Below are positions 1 to 5,678 of a stretch of DNA of 8,816 bases, piece by piece (the first letter of the stretch is position 1; each line of letters starts with the position of its first letter). The stretch comes from Tissierellaceae bacterium (GTDB lineage: Bacteria > Bacillota > Clostridia > Tissierellales > Tissierellaceae). The DNA is taken from NCBI GenBank assembly GCA_029264075.1, contig JARICQ010000079.1, positions 1 to 8,816 on the forward strand. Direction: 5' to 3'. Both the position numbers and the translations under genes were made by a program. The notes under the pieces were generated by a model, which worked only from the letters and a program-made list of their open reading frames with translations, was not told where the DNA came from and searched no databases.

Positions 1-149
1 TTGCACTATTTCAGTATGACTTAGTTGCAGGTTTATTTGGTGGTCAAGACGCAATTTTAAGTAGGATAGTCTACGGACTAGTAGCACTTGCAGGAATTTA
101 TTGCATAAAAATTGTAGTAGACAAGACCAAAGACAAGCCTGTAAGTTAG
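1..149 (+). CDS. DUF378 family small membrane protein, 3' end only
   Basis: An open frame runs from base 3 to a TAG stop at 147-149 and gives the last 48 residues of a protein that begins before the window. The visible part contains QYDLVAGLFGGQDAILSRI followed by VYGLVALAGIYCI and a short lysine-rich tail. That pattern (D-L-V-A-x-L-F-G, then S-R-I-x-Y-x-L-V-x-L-A-G-x-Y) matches my knowledge of the DUF378 (YuzA-like) family. Its members are about 60-80 residues with two membrane helices, and their function is unknown. What is seen would be the loop and second helix, ending on the charged cytoplasmic side. The reading direction is +, away from the rest of the window. The palindrome at 231-264 is its likely terminator. 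Family assignment is by recalled consensus, not by search. Confidence 0.75.
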   Translation, partial: ALFQYDLVAGLFGGQDAILSRIVYGLVALAGIYCIKIVVDKTKDKPVS

Positions 150-230
150 GTAATTGCTAAGATTATCTATTACATCTGTCCATAAATTAGAAGAGTTCAT
201 ATCTTAATTGGAATAATTACTATGCTATAG

Positions 231-264
231 AAAAGAAATAGGATAATATTATCCTATTTCTTTT
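231..264. terminator. 34-bp perfect palindrome, probable terminator of the DUF378 gene
   Basis: Bases 231-264 are a perfect inverted repeat centred between 247 and 248. The arm is AAAAGAAATAGGATAAT and its complement. On the + strand it is followed by further T residues (261-265), which gives a hairpin plus U-tract about 80 bases after the upstream stop codon. Only the two-base GG/CC part of the stem is GC-rich, so it is a weak, long, AT-rich stem. Because it is fully symmetric it could also act on the - strand, but no - strand gene ends there. Confidence 0.65.
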
Positions 265-296
265 TCTCTACATATATAAATAAATGTTAATTTATA

Positions 297-302
297 TATA
301 AT
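297..302 (+). promoter_or_regulatory. Possible -10 box for the 327-830 gene
   Basis: A perfect TATAAT lies at 297-302 within an AT-rich run between the palindrome and the gene. No good -35 box is seen 16-18 bases upstream. The ribosome site (AAGGAG, 314-319) starts only 11 bases after this box, so the leader would be very short. In such AT-rich DNA a chance match is possible. Confidence 0.35.
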
Positions 303-326
303 TATCAAGAATAAAGGAGTATTAAT

Positions 327-830
327 ATGAAGAAAAAAATAATTGTAGATGATAAGATGCAGAAAACCCACTACTACTTGACTGAAGAAATTGGAGAGAA
401 TTTTGATACCGATTTTGAACCTGAACTATCTCCCAAAGAGTTGTTGGCCCTAGGAATATTTGGTGGGAAATATATGACCGATTCCAAATCTGAATTTCCA
501 GATGATTGGTTTGAAAATGCTAAATTAGCCACTAATGGTAGAGATATCGCCTTGAACTACTATGAGGTAGATGCTTCCATGCCTCTTCAGCATTGGCAGG
601 ATAAGGGATGGATCAATCCTGTAGATCCAAGAGGATGGTTCCAGTGGTATTGTAGGTACTATTATGGTAGAAGATTGGAAGAGGAAGATCGCAGGCAGAT
701 AAAGAGATGGAAGGCCATGAAAAGGCATCTTGGTGCTGTTAAAAAGAATTGTCTAAAAGGAGACCTAACTTGCAGAAAAAAACAAAGACAGGCCCTTCTT
801 CATTGGGCCTATGACAGTAGAAAAATATAG
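327..830 (+). CDS. Conserved protein of unknown function, Trp/Tyr-rich, PxDPRGWFQWYCRYY motif
   Basis: This is a 167-residue soluble protein with no signal peptide or membrane helix. The ATG at 327 is well placed, with AAGGAGT ending 6 bases before it. The protein is rich in aromatic and charged residues, with seven Trp. The striking core is P98-x-D-P-R-G-W-F-Q-W-Y-C-R-Y-Y-x-G-R-R116, then D121-x-x-Q-I-K-R-W128, and near the end C149-x-K-K-Q-R-Q-A-L-L-H-W-A-Y-D163. Cys109, Cys142 and Cys149 are possible metal or structural residues. From memory, proteins with this core occur as uncharacterised genes in scattered bacteria and in fungi and plants, so it looks like a widely conserved family of unknown function. 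Nothing in the neighbourhood suggests a role. It is a single-gene unit between two terminators and runs convergent to the metNIQ operon. I assign no function. Confidence 0.85.
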   Translation: MKKKIIVDDKMQKTHYYLTEEIGENFDTDFEPELSPKELLALGIFGGKYMTDSKSEFPDDWFENAKLATNGRDIALNYYEVDASMPLQHWQDKGWINPVDPRGWFQWYCRYYYGRRLEEEDRRQIKRWKAMKRHLGAVKKNCLKGDLTCRKKQRQALLHWAYDSRKI

Positions 831-842
831 GTATTGAAAAAT

Positions 843-892
843 AATACTAGCTATAGAATGGCACTTTCAGAGCCGATTCTATAGCTAGTATT
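843..892. terminator. 17-bp-stem hairpin between convergent units, probable bidirectional terminator
   Basis: Bases 843-859 (AATACTAGCTATAGAAT) pair perfectly with 876-892. A further GGC/GCC pairing (860-862 with 872-874) can form inside, with one bulged G. The hairpin sits between the stop of the + strand unknown gene (830) and the stop of metQ (928). On the - strand it is followed by ATTATTTTTC, a good U-tract, so it best serves the met operon. On the + strand the following sequence is less T-rich, with a TTTTT run only at 902-906. Confidence 0.75.
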
Positions 893-927
893 TGAAACAT
901 TGTTTTTAGTTGTTATTTAATCCATGT

Positions 928-1740
928 CTAAAAGGCAGGACTACTTGCCCAGCTATATTCGTCAATTAAAAATGTTCTGACCTCGTCGCTAGTTAAGTGC
1001 TTGATCAGTGTTTCTATTTTTTCACTGTCCTTGTTGTCATCTCTAGACACTAGGGATATAGCGTATCCTTCAGTTACCTCGTCTTGTTTTTCAACATATA
1101 GGCGTTCTTCATCTCCAACTAATTCTAGGCTTTTTGCATAGGTTGGATACATGACTGCTATGCCCGTCTCCGTGTATCTTTGAGCTAAACTAGTCAAAGG
1201 AACCTGGTCATCAAACTTTAAGTTTTTAGGATTAGACTCGATATCATCAACTGTTAAATTGACAGTCTTACCATCCTTGAAAGTGAGTAAACCAGCCTGA
1301 CCCAAAAGGTATAAGGACCTTCCAAAATTAGTTGCATCGTCTGATACTGTTATGCTTGTTCCATCTGGTATTTCTTCAAGACTAGTATAGTCTTTTGAGT
1401 AAAGGGCAAAGGTTGCGTGGTAGAGGGGTTGAATAGTCTCTAAGCTTGCATCATTTGACTCATTAAACAATTGTAGAAAATAGTCATGTTGAATCATATT
1501 CGCGTCTAACTCTCCATCTTTTAAAAGATTGTTCGGTGTTTGATAGTCAGAAAACTCTTCTATAATAAGATCATATCCATCTTCTTTTAAGTCGTCCTCA
1601 ACTAGGAGTAATATATCTTTCATTGGAAAGAATGAAACACCTACACTAATTTCATTGTCAAGTTCGGATTCTGTTTGTCCACATCCTACCAAAGAAATAC
1701 TAACTACTAATATAATCAAAATTAATAAACTTCTTTTCAT
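928..1740 (-). CDS. metQ: MetQ/NlpA family substrate-binding lipoprotein of an ABC importer
   Basis: This 270-residue protein is the extracellular, lipid-anchored receptor that delivers ligand to MetI-MetN. The N-terminus has Lys-Arg, a hydrophobic stretch (residues 5-18) and the lipobox LVGC, giving lipidated Cys20. Family landmarks are FFPMKDIL, DANMIQHDYFLQLFN, an LYSKDYTSLEEIPDG block, the ATNFGRSLYLL segment (equivalent to the usual DPTN-GRAL) and IESNPKNLKF. The ligand region is atypical. The usual N-x-N-Y-A, whose Asn contacts methionine in known MetQ structures, is replaced by MYPTYAKS, so the true ligand may not be L-methionine. The ATG is 12 bases after the metI stop, and its GGGAG ribosome site abuts that stop. 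It is the last gene of the metN-metI-metQ order, ending at the hairpin at 843-892. Confidence 0.9.
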   Translation of the reverse strand: MKRSLLILIILVVSISLVGCGQTESELDNEISVGVSFFPMKDILLLVEDDLKEDGYDLIIEEFSDYQTPNNLLKDGELDANMIQHDYFLQLFNESNDASLETIQPLYHATFALYSKDYTSLEEIPDGTSITVSDDATNFGRSLYLLGQAGLLTFKDGKTVNLTVDDIESNPKNLKFDDQVPLTSLAQRYTETGIAVMYPTYAKSLELVGDEERLYVEKQDEVTEGYAISLVSRDDNKDSEKIETLIKHLTSDEVRTFLIDEYSWASSPAF

Positions 1741-1752
1741 TTTTTCATCTCC

Positions 1753-2430
1753 CTATCTTTTATCATATTTTTTTGCTAGCATATTGCCAATCGTTTGAAA
1801 AAATTGAACTATTATAATCATAATGACTATAATAATCCACATTAAATCGTAGTTGAAATTGTAATAACCTTCACTTATTGCCAAATATCCTAATCCTCCA
1901 CCTCCTATTATCCCCATGACCGTTGAATAGGATAGGAGGCTAATACTAGCAGAAGTAAAGCTTAGGATAAGTCCGGTCCTTGCTTCTTTCAATAAAAAAT
2001 ATCTACAGTATTGAAGGGTGCTCGCTCCTAGTGAGTAGGATGTTTCATAGATGTTTTTATCTACATCCAATAGGTCTTGCTCTGTAAATCGTGCAAAGGT
2101 AGCAATCCCAATCAAGCTCAAGGGAATTTTGGATGCATCGACACCAAAACCAGTACCTATGATCCACCTATTAAATGGTATTATCACTATTATAAATAAA
2201 ATAAAAGGTATGGACCTAATTATATTTATAAAAGCCGATAAGATAAGGTATATTCCCCTATTTGCATGAATTCCATCTAATCTAGTAATAAACAAAAGAA
2301 AACCAAGTAGAAGTCCTATAATCAGGGTAAAGACCATTGCTATAGATAGCATATCAAATGTTTCATAGAAGGCTTGAAATATTTCTATTTTAAATGATTT
2401 AAAGGTTTCTATATATTGATCAATCACCAA
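1753..2430 (-). CDS. metI: MetI-type ABC importer permease
   Basis: This 225-residue integral membrane protein has about five hydrophobic segments (near 27-48, 61-85, 103-115, 150-178 and 192-215). It would form the transmembrane channel of the importer with MetN and the lipoprotein. The conserved IIRSIPFIL segment is at 70-78. The cytoplasmic EAA coupling loop is at about 124-150 (DVDKNIYETSYSLGAS, then FLLKEA), followed by the GGGGLG loop typical of MetI. The start is TTG at 2430, six bases after AAGGAGG. A GTG one codon later (2427) would also fit. The reading frame overlaps the end of metN by 11 bases, implying translational coupling. The length is normal for MetI (about 215-225). Confidence 0.92.
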   Translation of the reverse strand: MVIDQYIETFKSFKIEIFQAFYETFDMLSIAMVFTLIIGLLLGFLLFITRLDGIHANRGIYLILSAFINIIRSIPFILFIIVIIPFNRWIIGTGFGVDASKIPLSLIGIATFARFTEQDLLDVDKNIYETSYSLGASTLQYCRYFLLKEARTGLILSFTSASISLLSYSTVMGIIGGGGLGYLAISEGYYNFNYDLMWIIIVIMIIIVQFFQTIGNMLAKKYDKR

Positions 2431-3139
2431 GCAAGGCCTCCTTATAGGAAAGAGCTTCTATCTTCTTTGTCTTTAGGGATAGAATATCTGAAATCTCACC
2501 TTTTTCTATGATGGCCACCCTATTGCATATAGCCTTGATTACAGATATATCGTGGGATACTACAACCATAGTAGTTTCAAATTCTTCATTGATATCCCTT
2601 AATAGCTTCAATACTTCATAGCTCATTTTATCATCTAGGGCTGAGGTGGGTTCATCACAAAATACTATCTTTGGATTTGTCATCAAGGTTCTAGCAATTG
2701 CAACTCTCTGCTTTTGTCCACCAGACAAATTCCTAATATAAGATCCTTCAAAACTTGAGATTCCAACAAAAGATAAGAGCTCCCTTGCTCTTTTTATATT
2801 GTCTTTTTTGTTTCCCTTTCTAAGCTTTGTAGGCAAGAGGACATTGTCAATCACATTTAAGTTTCCCAACAAGTTAAAGCTTTGAAAAATCATGGATGTA
2901 TCCTTTACTAGATCGTGTTTTGTTGTCTCATCTAGTTTTTTGTTCATCAGATATATCTCGCCGCTATCAGGCTCTATAAAGCCATTCATCAGCCTTAATA
3001 TAGTTGATTTTCCACTGCCAGTTTCTCCAACTAGGCCGTAAATTTCTTTTCTATTGATAGACAAACTAATGTCATTGATAACCTTAGAAAACTCTCCATT
3101 TATTAAAAATGTCTTAATCACATTCTCAAGCCTAATCAT
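2420..3139 (-). CDS. metN: MetN-type ABC importer ATPase without the C-terminal regulatory domain
   Basis: This 239-residue ATPase would power MetI and MetQ. All nucleotide-binding motifs are present: Walker A GETGSGKST (38-46), Q-loop Gln86 in IFQSFNLL, signature LSGGQ (138-142), Walker B IVFCDE (158-163), D-loop SALD (166-169) and H-loop His196. The IFQSFNLL form and the partner genes point to MetN. Typical MetN is about 340 residues because it carries a C-terminal NIL (ACT-like) domain that binds methionine and inhibits transport. This protein stops about 40 residues after the H-loop, so that domain is absent. The TGA stop lies inside metI, so the short form is not an obvious frameshift. 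The ATG has GGGGAGG four bases upstream (ATAT spacer). It is the first gene of the operon. The substrate could be methionine or another small amphipathic molecule. Confidence 0.88.
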   Translation of the reverse strand: MIRLENVIKTFLINGEFSKVINDISLSINRKEIYGLVGETGSGKSTILRLMNGFIEPDSGEIYLMNKKLDETTKHDLVKDTSMIFQSFNLLGNLNVIDNVLLPTKLRKGNKKDNIKRARELLSFVGISSFEGSYIRNLSGGQKQRVAIARTLMTNPKIVFCDEPTSALDDKMSYEVLKLLRDINEEFETTMVVVSHDISVIKAICNRVAIIEKGEISDILSLKTKKIEALSYKEALLGD

Positions 3140-3196
3140 ATATCCTCCCCAGTAAATAATATTCTCTTCTAGCCACCCAATCCAAAATTACCCCAT

Positions 3197-3224
3197 TCTA
3201 TAATTATCAAACATTCGTATGCAA
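3197..3224 (-). promoter_or_regulatory. Candidate promoter for the metN-metI-metQ operon
   Basis: Read on the - strand, TTGCAT (3224-3219) is followed by a 16-base spacer and TATAGA (3202-3197), a moderate sigma-A-type promoter about 60 bases upstream of metN. The remaining leader contains only the ribosome site. The 91-base gap between the Cache gene stop and metN is too short for a full S-box (SAM) riboswitch or T-box, and I see no such structure. Confidence 0.4.
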
Positions 3225-3230
3225 GTTAAT

Positions 3231-3932
3231 CTAATTTGTTTTTTCTATATTATCTTTCTTAGTATCTTTACCCATCACTGACAAGGTAACTAGTGCAATA
3301 AGTGATCCCAATGAAATTGTTCTCAGTACAATAACTATCATATCCATCCTAGTTATTTGTTCGTCATTTCTCTTTATAATATCATCTAATCTCTCCGTTG
3401 GAGTACCTACAAATAATAGGCCTATTACATTTTCATTTTTATCCTTTACTGGCTTGTAGGCTGCATAGTAATTTTCACCTAGTATTTCCGCCTCTCCTAC
3501 ATATACATTTCCTTCCATTACTGTTTGGTATGCGCTATGATCAGACCCTAAATATGTTCCCACAGCTCTTTCGTTTTCATCAGACATTATATTTGTCGAA
3601 ATCCTTTTAAAATCATCTTCAGTTTTAACAAAGATAGTAGACTTGTCCCCTAGATCTGCTAGAATCTCATCTACAACTCCAAATCTACCCTCTATGCTCC
3701 TCCCTTCACTATCGAGCAAGGTTCCATCACCTTGGGTTAATGTACCATAAGAGTTGTTGATATATTTCATCTTTAATTTTATATTCTTTTCAACCTGTTC
3801 TTTTAAAAGTTCATTTTTGATATCATTCATGTATTGCGTACTGTTTGAAAAGCCTAACAAAGCTACAATCATACTAGCTAATAAAGCCAACATCCCTGCA
3901 TATCCTATTAGTTTTACCTTATTGATTTTCAT
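3231..3932 (-). CDS. Stand-alone membrane-anchored Cache sensor protein without output domain
   Basis: This 233-residue protein has an N-terminal membrane helix (about 9-28), an extracellular region (about 30-195) and a second helix (about 198-218), then a 14-residue charged tail. The extracellular part matches the Cache_3-Cache_2 fold found in chemoreceptors and sensor kinases. Visible landmarks are TIFVKTEDDFKRISTN (99-114), RAVGT (122-126), the AYQTVMEGNVYVGEA block (134-148), YAAYKPVKD (156-164) and VIGLLFVG (169-176). Such domains usually bind small carboxylates or amino acids and pass the signal to HAMP plus an MA, kinase or GGDEF domain. None follows here: the frame ends in TAG right after helix 2. 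The ATG has GGAGG eight bases upstream. It lies 53 bases after the membrane-protein gene at 3986-4378 and may be co-transcribed with it. It could work with a separate membrane partner or be a decayed receptor remnant. Confidence 0.82.
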   Translation of the reverse strand: MKINKVKLIGYAGMLALLASMIVALLGFSNSTQYMNDIKNELLKEQVEKNIKLKMKYINNSYGTLTQGDGTLLDSEGRSIEGRFGVVDEILADLGDKSTIFVKTEDDFKRISTNIMSDENERAVGTYLGSDHSAYQTVMEGNVYVGEAEILGENYYAAYKPVKDKNENVIGLLFVGTPTERLDDIIKRNDEQITRMDMIVIVLRTISLGSLIALVTLSVMGKDTKKDNIEKTN

Positions 3933-3985
3933 GAGCTTCTCCCTCCATCTCGGTATTTGTAATCCTTATATCAAATGCAAAGTTT

Positions 3986-4378
3986 TTAAGCCTCAAACTC
4001 TTCACCTAGAGATATAAATACTTTCTTAAAAGCAAGCCATGCAAAGCATGCTATAGCTGCTATTGTGCCAAGTCTTCCACCTATACCTGGATATGCACTG
4101 CTCGCTAGAATAAAGAGTATTCCCGTCATTAGGGATATCACTGCCATCTCTAAAGGATTCAAGGCATTCTCAAGAGAAATCATTCCAGCATAAGAAGAGC
4201 ATGCTGCGGCCGTTGCCAAGACACCACCCATTAGAGGAAAAAAATAGGGAAGCATAAGTCCAGCCACCAAGGTTATGATAGCCGAGGCAATCACTGCTCC
4301 TCTCTTTAGGATATGAGATACTATATAGGTAGCTATACCTGCAATTACTGATATTGTTAAAATAAGTATTTCTTCCAT
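3986..4378 (-). CDS. Small polytopic membrane protein of unknown function, paralogous to the adjacent broken gene
   Basis: This 130-residue, very hydrophobic protein has about four or five membrane segments (near 4-22, 29-48, 50-68, 78-95 and 104-118) and a short acidic C-terminus. The visible pattern is ACSSYAGMISL (59-69) and, 33 residues after Gly65, YPGIGGRLGTIAAIA (96-110). The neighbouring broken gene carries the same two motifs at the same 33-residue spacing, so the two appear to be homologous halves of one membrane complex, probably a transporter or channel. The ATG has a strong AGGAGGG five bases upstream and lies only 10 bases after the TAG of its neighbour, implying one operon. I do not recognise the family by name, and the transport role is inference from hydrophobicity and pairing. 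Confidence 0.75.
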   Translation of the reverse strand: MEEILILTISVIAGIATYIVSHILKRGAVIASAIITLVAGLMLPYFFPLMGGVLATAAACSSYAGMISLENALNPLEMAVISLMTGILFILASSAYPGIGGRLGTIAAIACFAWLAFKKVFISLGEEFEA

Positions 4379-4388
4379 GTAAGCCCTC

Positions 4389-4949
4389 CTAACTAAAAAT
4401 TCTTAATATAGTCTTTGTGATTATTGTAGAAAGTGCTGCTGTAGTTCCACCTTTTCCACCAATACCTGCATAGATCTCCACAGTAGTTATAAGGATTAAA
4501 GCCACTATCAAACTACCCAGTGCAGCTGCTGCCAGTGAGGGTATGACTGCCAAGGAGCTCATTCCAACAAAGGATGATGTATAAGTTATACCTGCCAAGT
4601 CATTTGGAAGAAAGGTTGCAGCCATTACACCTACCAGACCATTGGCAATGATCGGTCCATATCCCATATTGTGATTTATAAACCATGTTAAAGTAACTCC
4701 TATAAAGGAACATATGAGTATAGATGTTTTTTTCTTGTTAATTTTTGCCCTGTCGCCTCTTTCAATTACTTTTTTAAAGTGATCTACTAGACTTATTGCG
4801 AATAAAAATCCAAGAATTATTAGAATTTCTGTCTTGTAGAAGCTTCTATCATTGATTATTGCTGATATAATCTAGCCTCCACCAGTCGCAATAAATGCTA
4901 TCAAGCAAAGTAATCTTCTAAAATTTTCAAAAGATAATTTTTTCTTCAA
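4389..4949 (-). pseudogene. Broken polytopic membrane protein gene, partner of the 3986-4378 gene
   Basis: The longest ATG-initiated piece (4667-4389, 92 aa) has no ribosome site, and coding sense clearly extends upstream. From TTG at 4949 the frame reads LKKKLSFENFRRLLCLIAF, then ATGGG, an in-frame TAG (4874-4872), then IISAIINDRSFYKTEIL, more membrane helix, a charged loop and a further helix into the ATG piece. Full length would be about 185 residues. The C-terminal half carries TSSFVGMSSL and, 33 residues later, YAGIGGKGGTTAALS, matching the neighbouring gene. Still further upstream a strong GAGGGGG (5029-5023) abuts GTG at 5021, in the same frame, giving KLPRDRDSIKDLA before two TAA codons (4979-4977 and 4970-4968). 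The gene may therefore have begun near 5021 and now contains three nonsense codons. No ATG, GTG or TTG occurs between the TAG and 4667. Sequencing error or amber readthrough cannot be excluded. Confidence 0.65.
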
Positions 4950-4961
4950 TTTACCGCTACC

Positions 4962-4991
4962 AAAGATTTAAAGATTTTAAGCTAAATCTTT
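4962..4991. repeat. 8-bp tandem duplication plus inverted copy in the broken gene's 5' region
   Basis: AAAGATTT occurs twice in direct tandem (4962-4969, 4970-4977), and its inverted copy AAATCTTT lies at 4984-4991, six bases further on. The array covers both in-frame TAA codons of the upstream extension of the broken membrane-protein gene. It looks like a replication-slippage product, but it could be chance in AT-rich DNA. Removing one copy does not by itself restore a clean frame. Confidence 0.5.
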
Positions 4992-5145
4992 TATAGAATC
5001 TCTATCTCTTGGTAACTTCACCCCCTCTACTTTTTTGATATTTTATTGACTATTAGAAATTTAGACTATTCTATCTAATTCCAGTTTAATTTATATTCAT
5101 ATAAAAAGCAAGACTGACTACAAATAAGATATAAAAATAAAAAAA

Positions 5146-5183
5146 TAGCTCCAAGTAGAAATTTAATTCTCTGCTTGGAGCTA
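5146..5183 (-). terminator. Rho-independent terminator after the receptor-rhodanese unit
   Basis: TAGCTCCAAG (5146-5155) pairs perfectly with 5174-5183. The stem can continue as AGAA/TTCT past a small internal loop, leaving a six-base loop. Read on the - strand it is followed by TTTTTTATTTTTAT, a strong U-tract. It lies about 80 bases after the rhodanese stop codon. It separates that unit from the broken membrane-protein locus, whose leader starts just beyond. Confidence 0.85.
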
Positions 5184-5246
5184 TCCATTCAAGTTCATCT
5201 ATTTTATCTTTAAATTCAAGCTTTACTTACTAATCCTACTAGAGCT

Positions 5247-5268
5247 ATAGCCAATAAATGCTGGCTAT
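5247..5268 (-). other. Small hairpin overlapping the rhodanese stop codon
   Basis: ATAGCCA (5247-5253) pairs with TGGCTAT (5262-5268), a 7-bp stem with an 8-base loop. It covers the TAG stop of the rhodanese gene (5267-5265). There is no T-tract behind it, so it is not a terminator by itself. A role in mRNA 3'-end stability is possible, but chance is also plausible. Confidence 0.3.
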
Positions 5269-5657
5269 TCTCCACCTACTGTTTCATAGGTCCAGTTCAT
5301 TATACCACCCAAGTCATGAACATCGGTGTAGCCCATATCAATCAATTTTTTAGCAGCAGATTTACTCCTACTACCACTTCTGCAGTAGACTAGGATTTTT
5401 TCATCTTTATCTGGCAATTTGCTCTCTGCTAAGTTTTCAATTTCATAGTCTGGAATCAGTAGGGCTCCTTCTATATGCTCTTCTTTATACTCTTCTGGAG
5501 TCCTCACATCTACAAGCTTGTGCTCTTCTGTATCGATAATTTCCTTTGCTTCTTCTGCAGTGATTTTATTATACTTTATTTCTTCTGAACTAGTTTGTGT
5601 GCATCCACTGATTAATAGCATTGTTGCTAATAAGGCAGTTAATATTCTTTTCATCAT
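5265..5657 (-). CDS. Rhodanese-domain lipoprotein
   Basis: This 130-residue protein is exported and lipid-anchored. It has MMKR, a hydrophobic segment (5-17) and the lipobox LISGC, giving lipidated Cys19. A single rhodanese domain follows (about 30-128): VDVRTPEEYKEEHIEGA (49-65), the active-site loop CRSGSRS (92-98) with catalytic Cys92, and GYTDVHDLGGIMNW near the end. Such domains carry a persulfide on the Cys and transfer sulfane sulfur. Outer-surface lipoprotein versions in Gram-positive bacteria have no settled physiological substrate. The first of two adjacent ATGs has GGGGGA upstream with suitable spacing. The gene starts 21 bases after the receptor gene stop, with no promoter visible between them, so it is probably the second gene of that operon. 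All catalytic residues are present, so the protein should be active. Confidence 0.93.
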   Translation of the reverse strand: MMKRILTALLATMLLISGCTQTSSEEIKYNKITAEEAKEIIDTEEHKLVDVRTPEEYKEEHIEGALLIPDYEIENLAESKLPDKDEKILVYCRSGSRSKSAAKKLIDMGYTDVHDLGGIMNWTYETVGGE

Positions 5658-5678
5658 CTATATCCCCCATTAAAAGAT

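Noticed and set aside
150..230. Small RNA or extra gene between the DUF378 stop and the palindrome
   Set aside because: No frame, promoter or structure could be supported there. It looks like a 3' untranslated region.
525..728. 67-aa - strand frame inside the 327-830 gene
   Set aside because: It is antisense to a gene with a good ribosome site and strongly patterned protein sequence, and has no independent support.
3140..3230. S-box (SAM) riboswitch or T-box upstream of metN
   Set aside because: The gap is only 91 bases, and I find no conserved S-box or T-box elements or terminator hairpin on the - strand.
3398..3610. Short + strand frames within 2051-2269, 3398-4017, 5920-6108, 6808-7074, 7691-7915 and 8356-8592
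   Set aside because: They lie opposite well-supported - strand genes, encode low-complexity hydrophobic or Ser/Leu-rich peptides and lack recognisable domains. They are antisense shadows.
4389..4667. Stand-alone 92-aa membrane protein starting at ATG 4667
   Set aside because: There is no ribosome site before this ATG, and the same frame carries membrane-protein sequence upstream of it. It is the 3' part of a longer broken gene.
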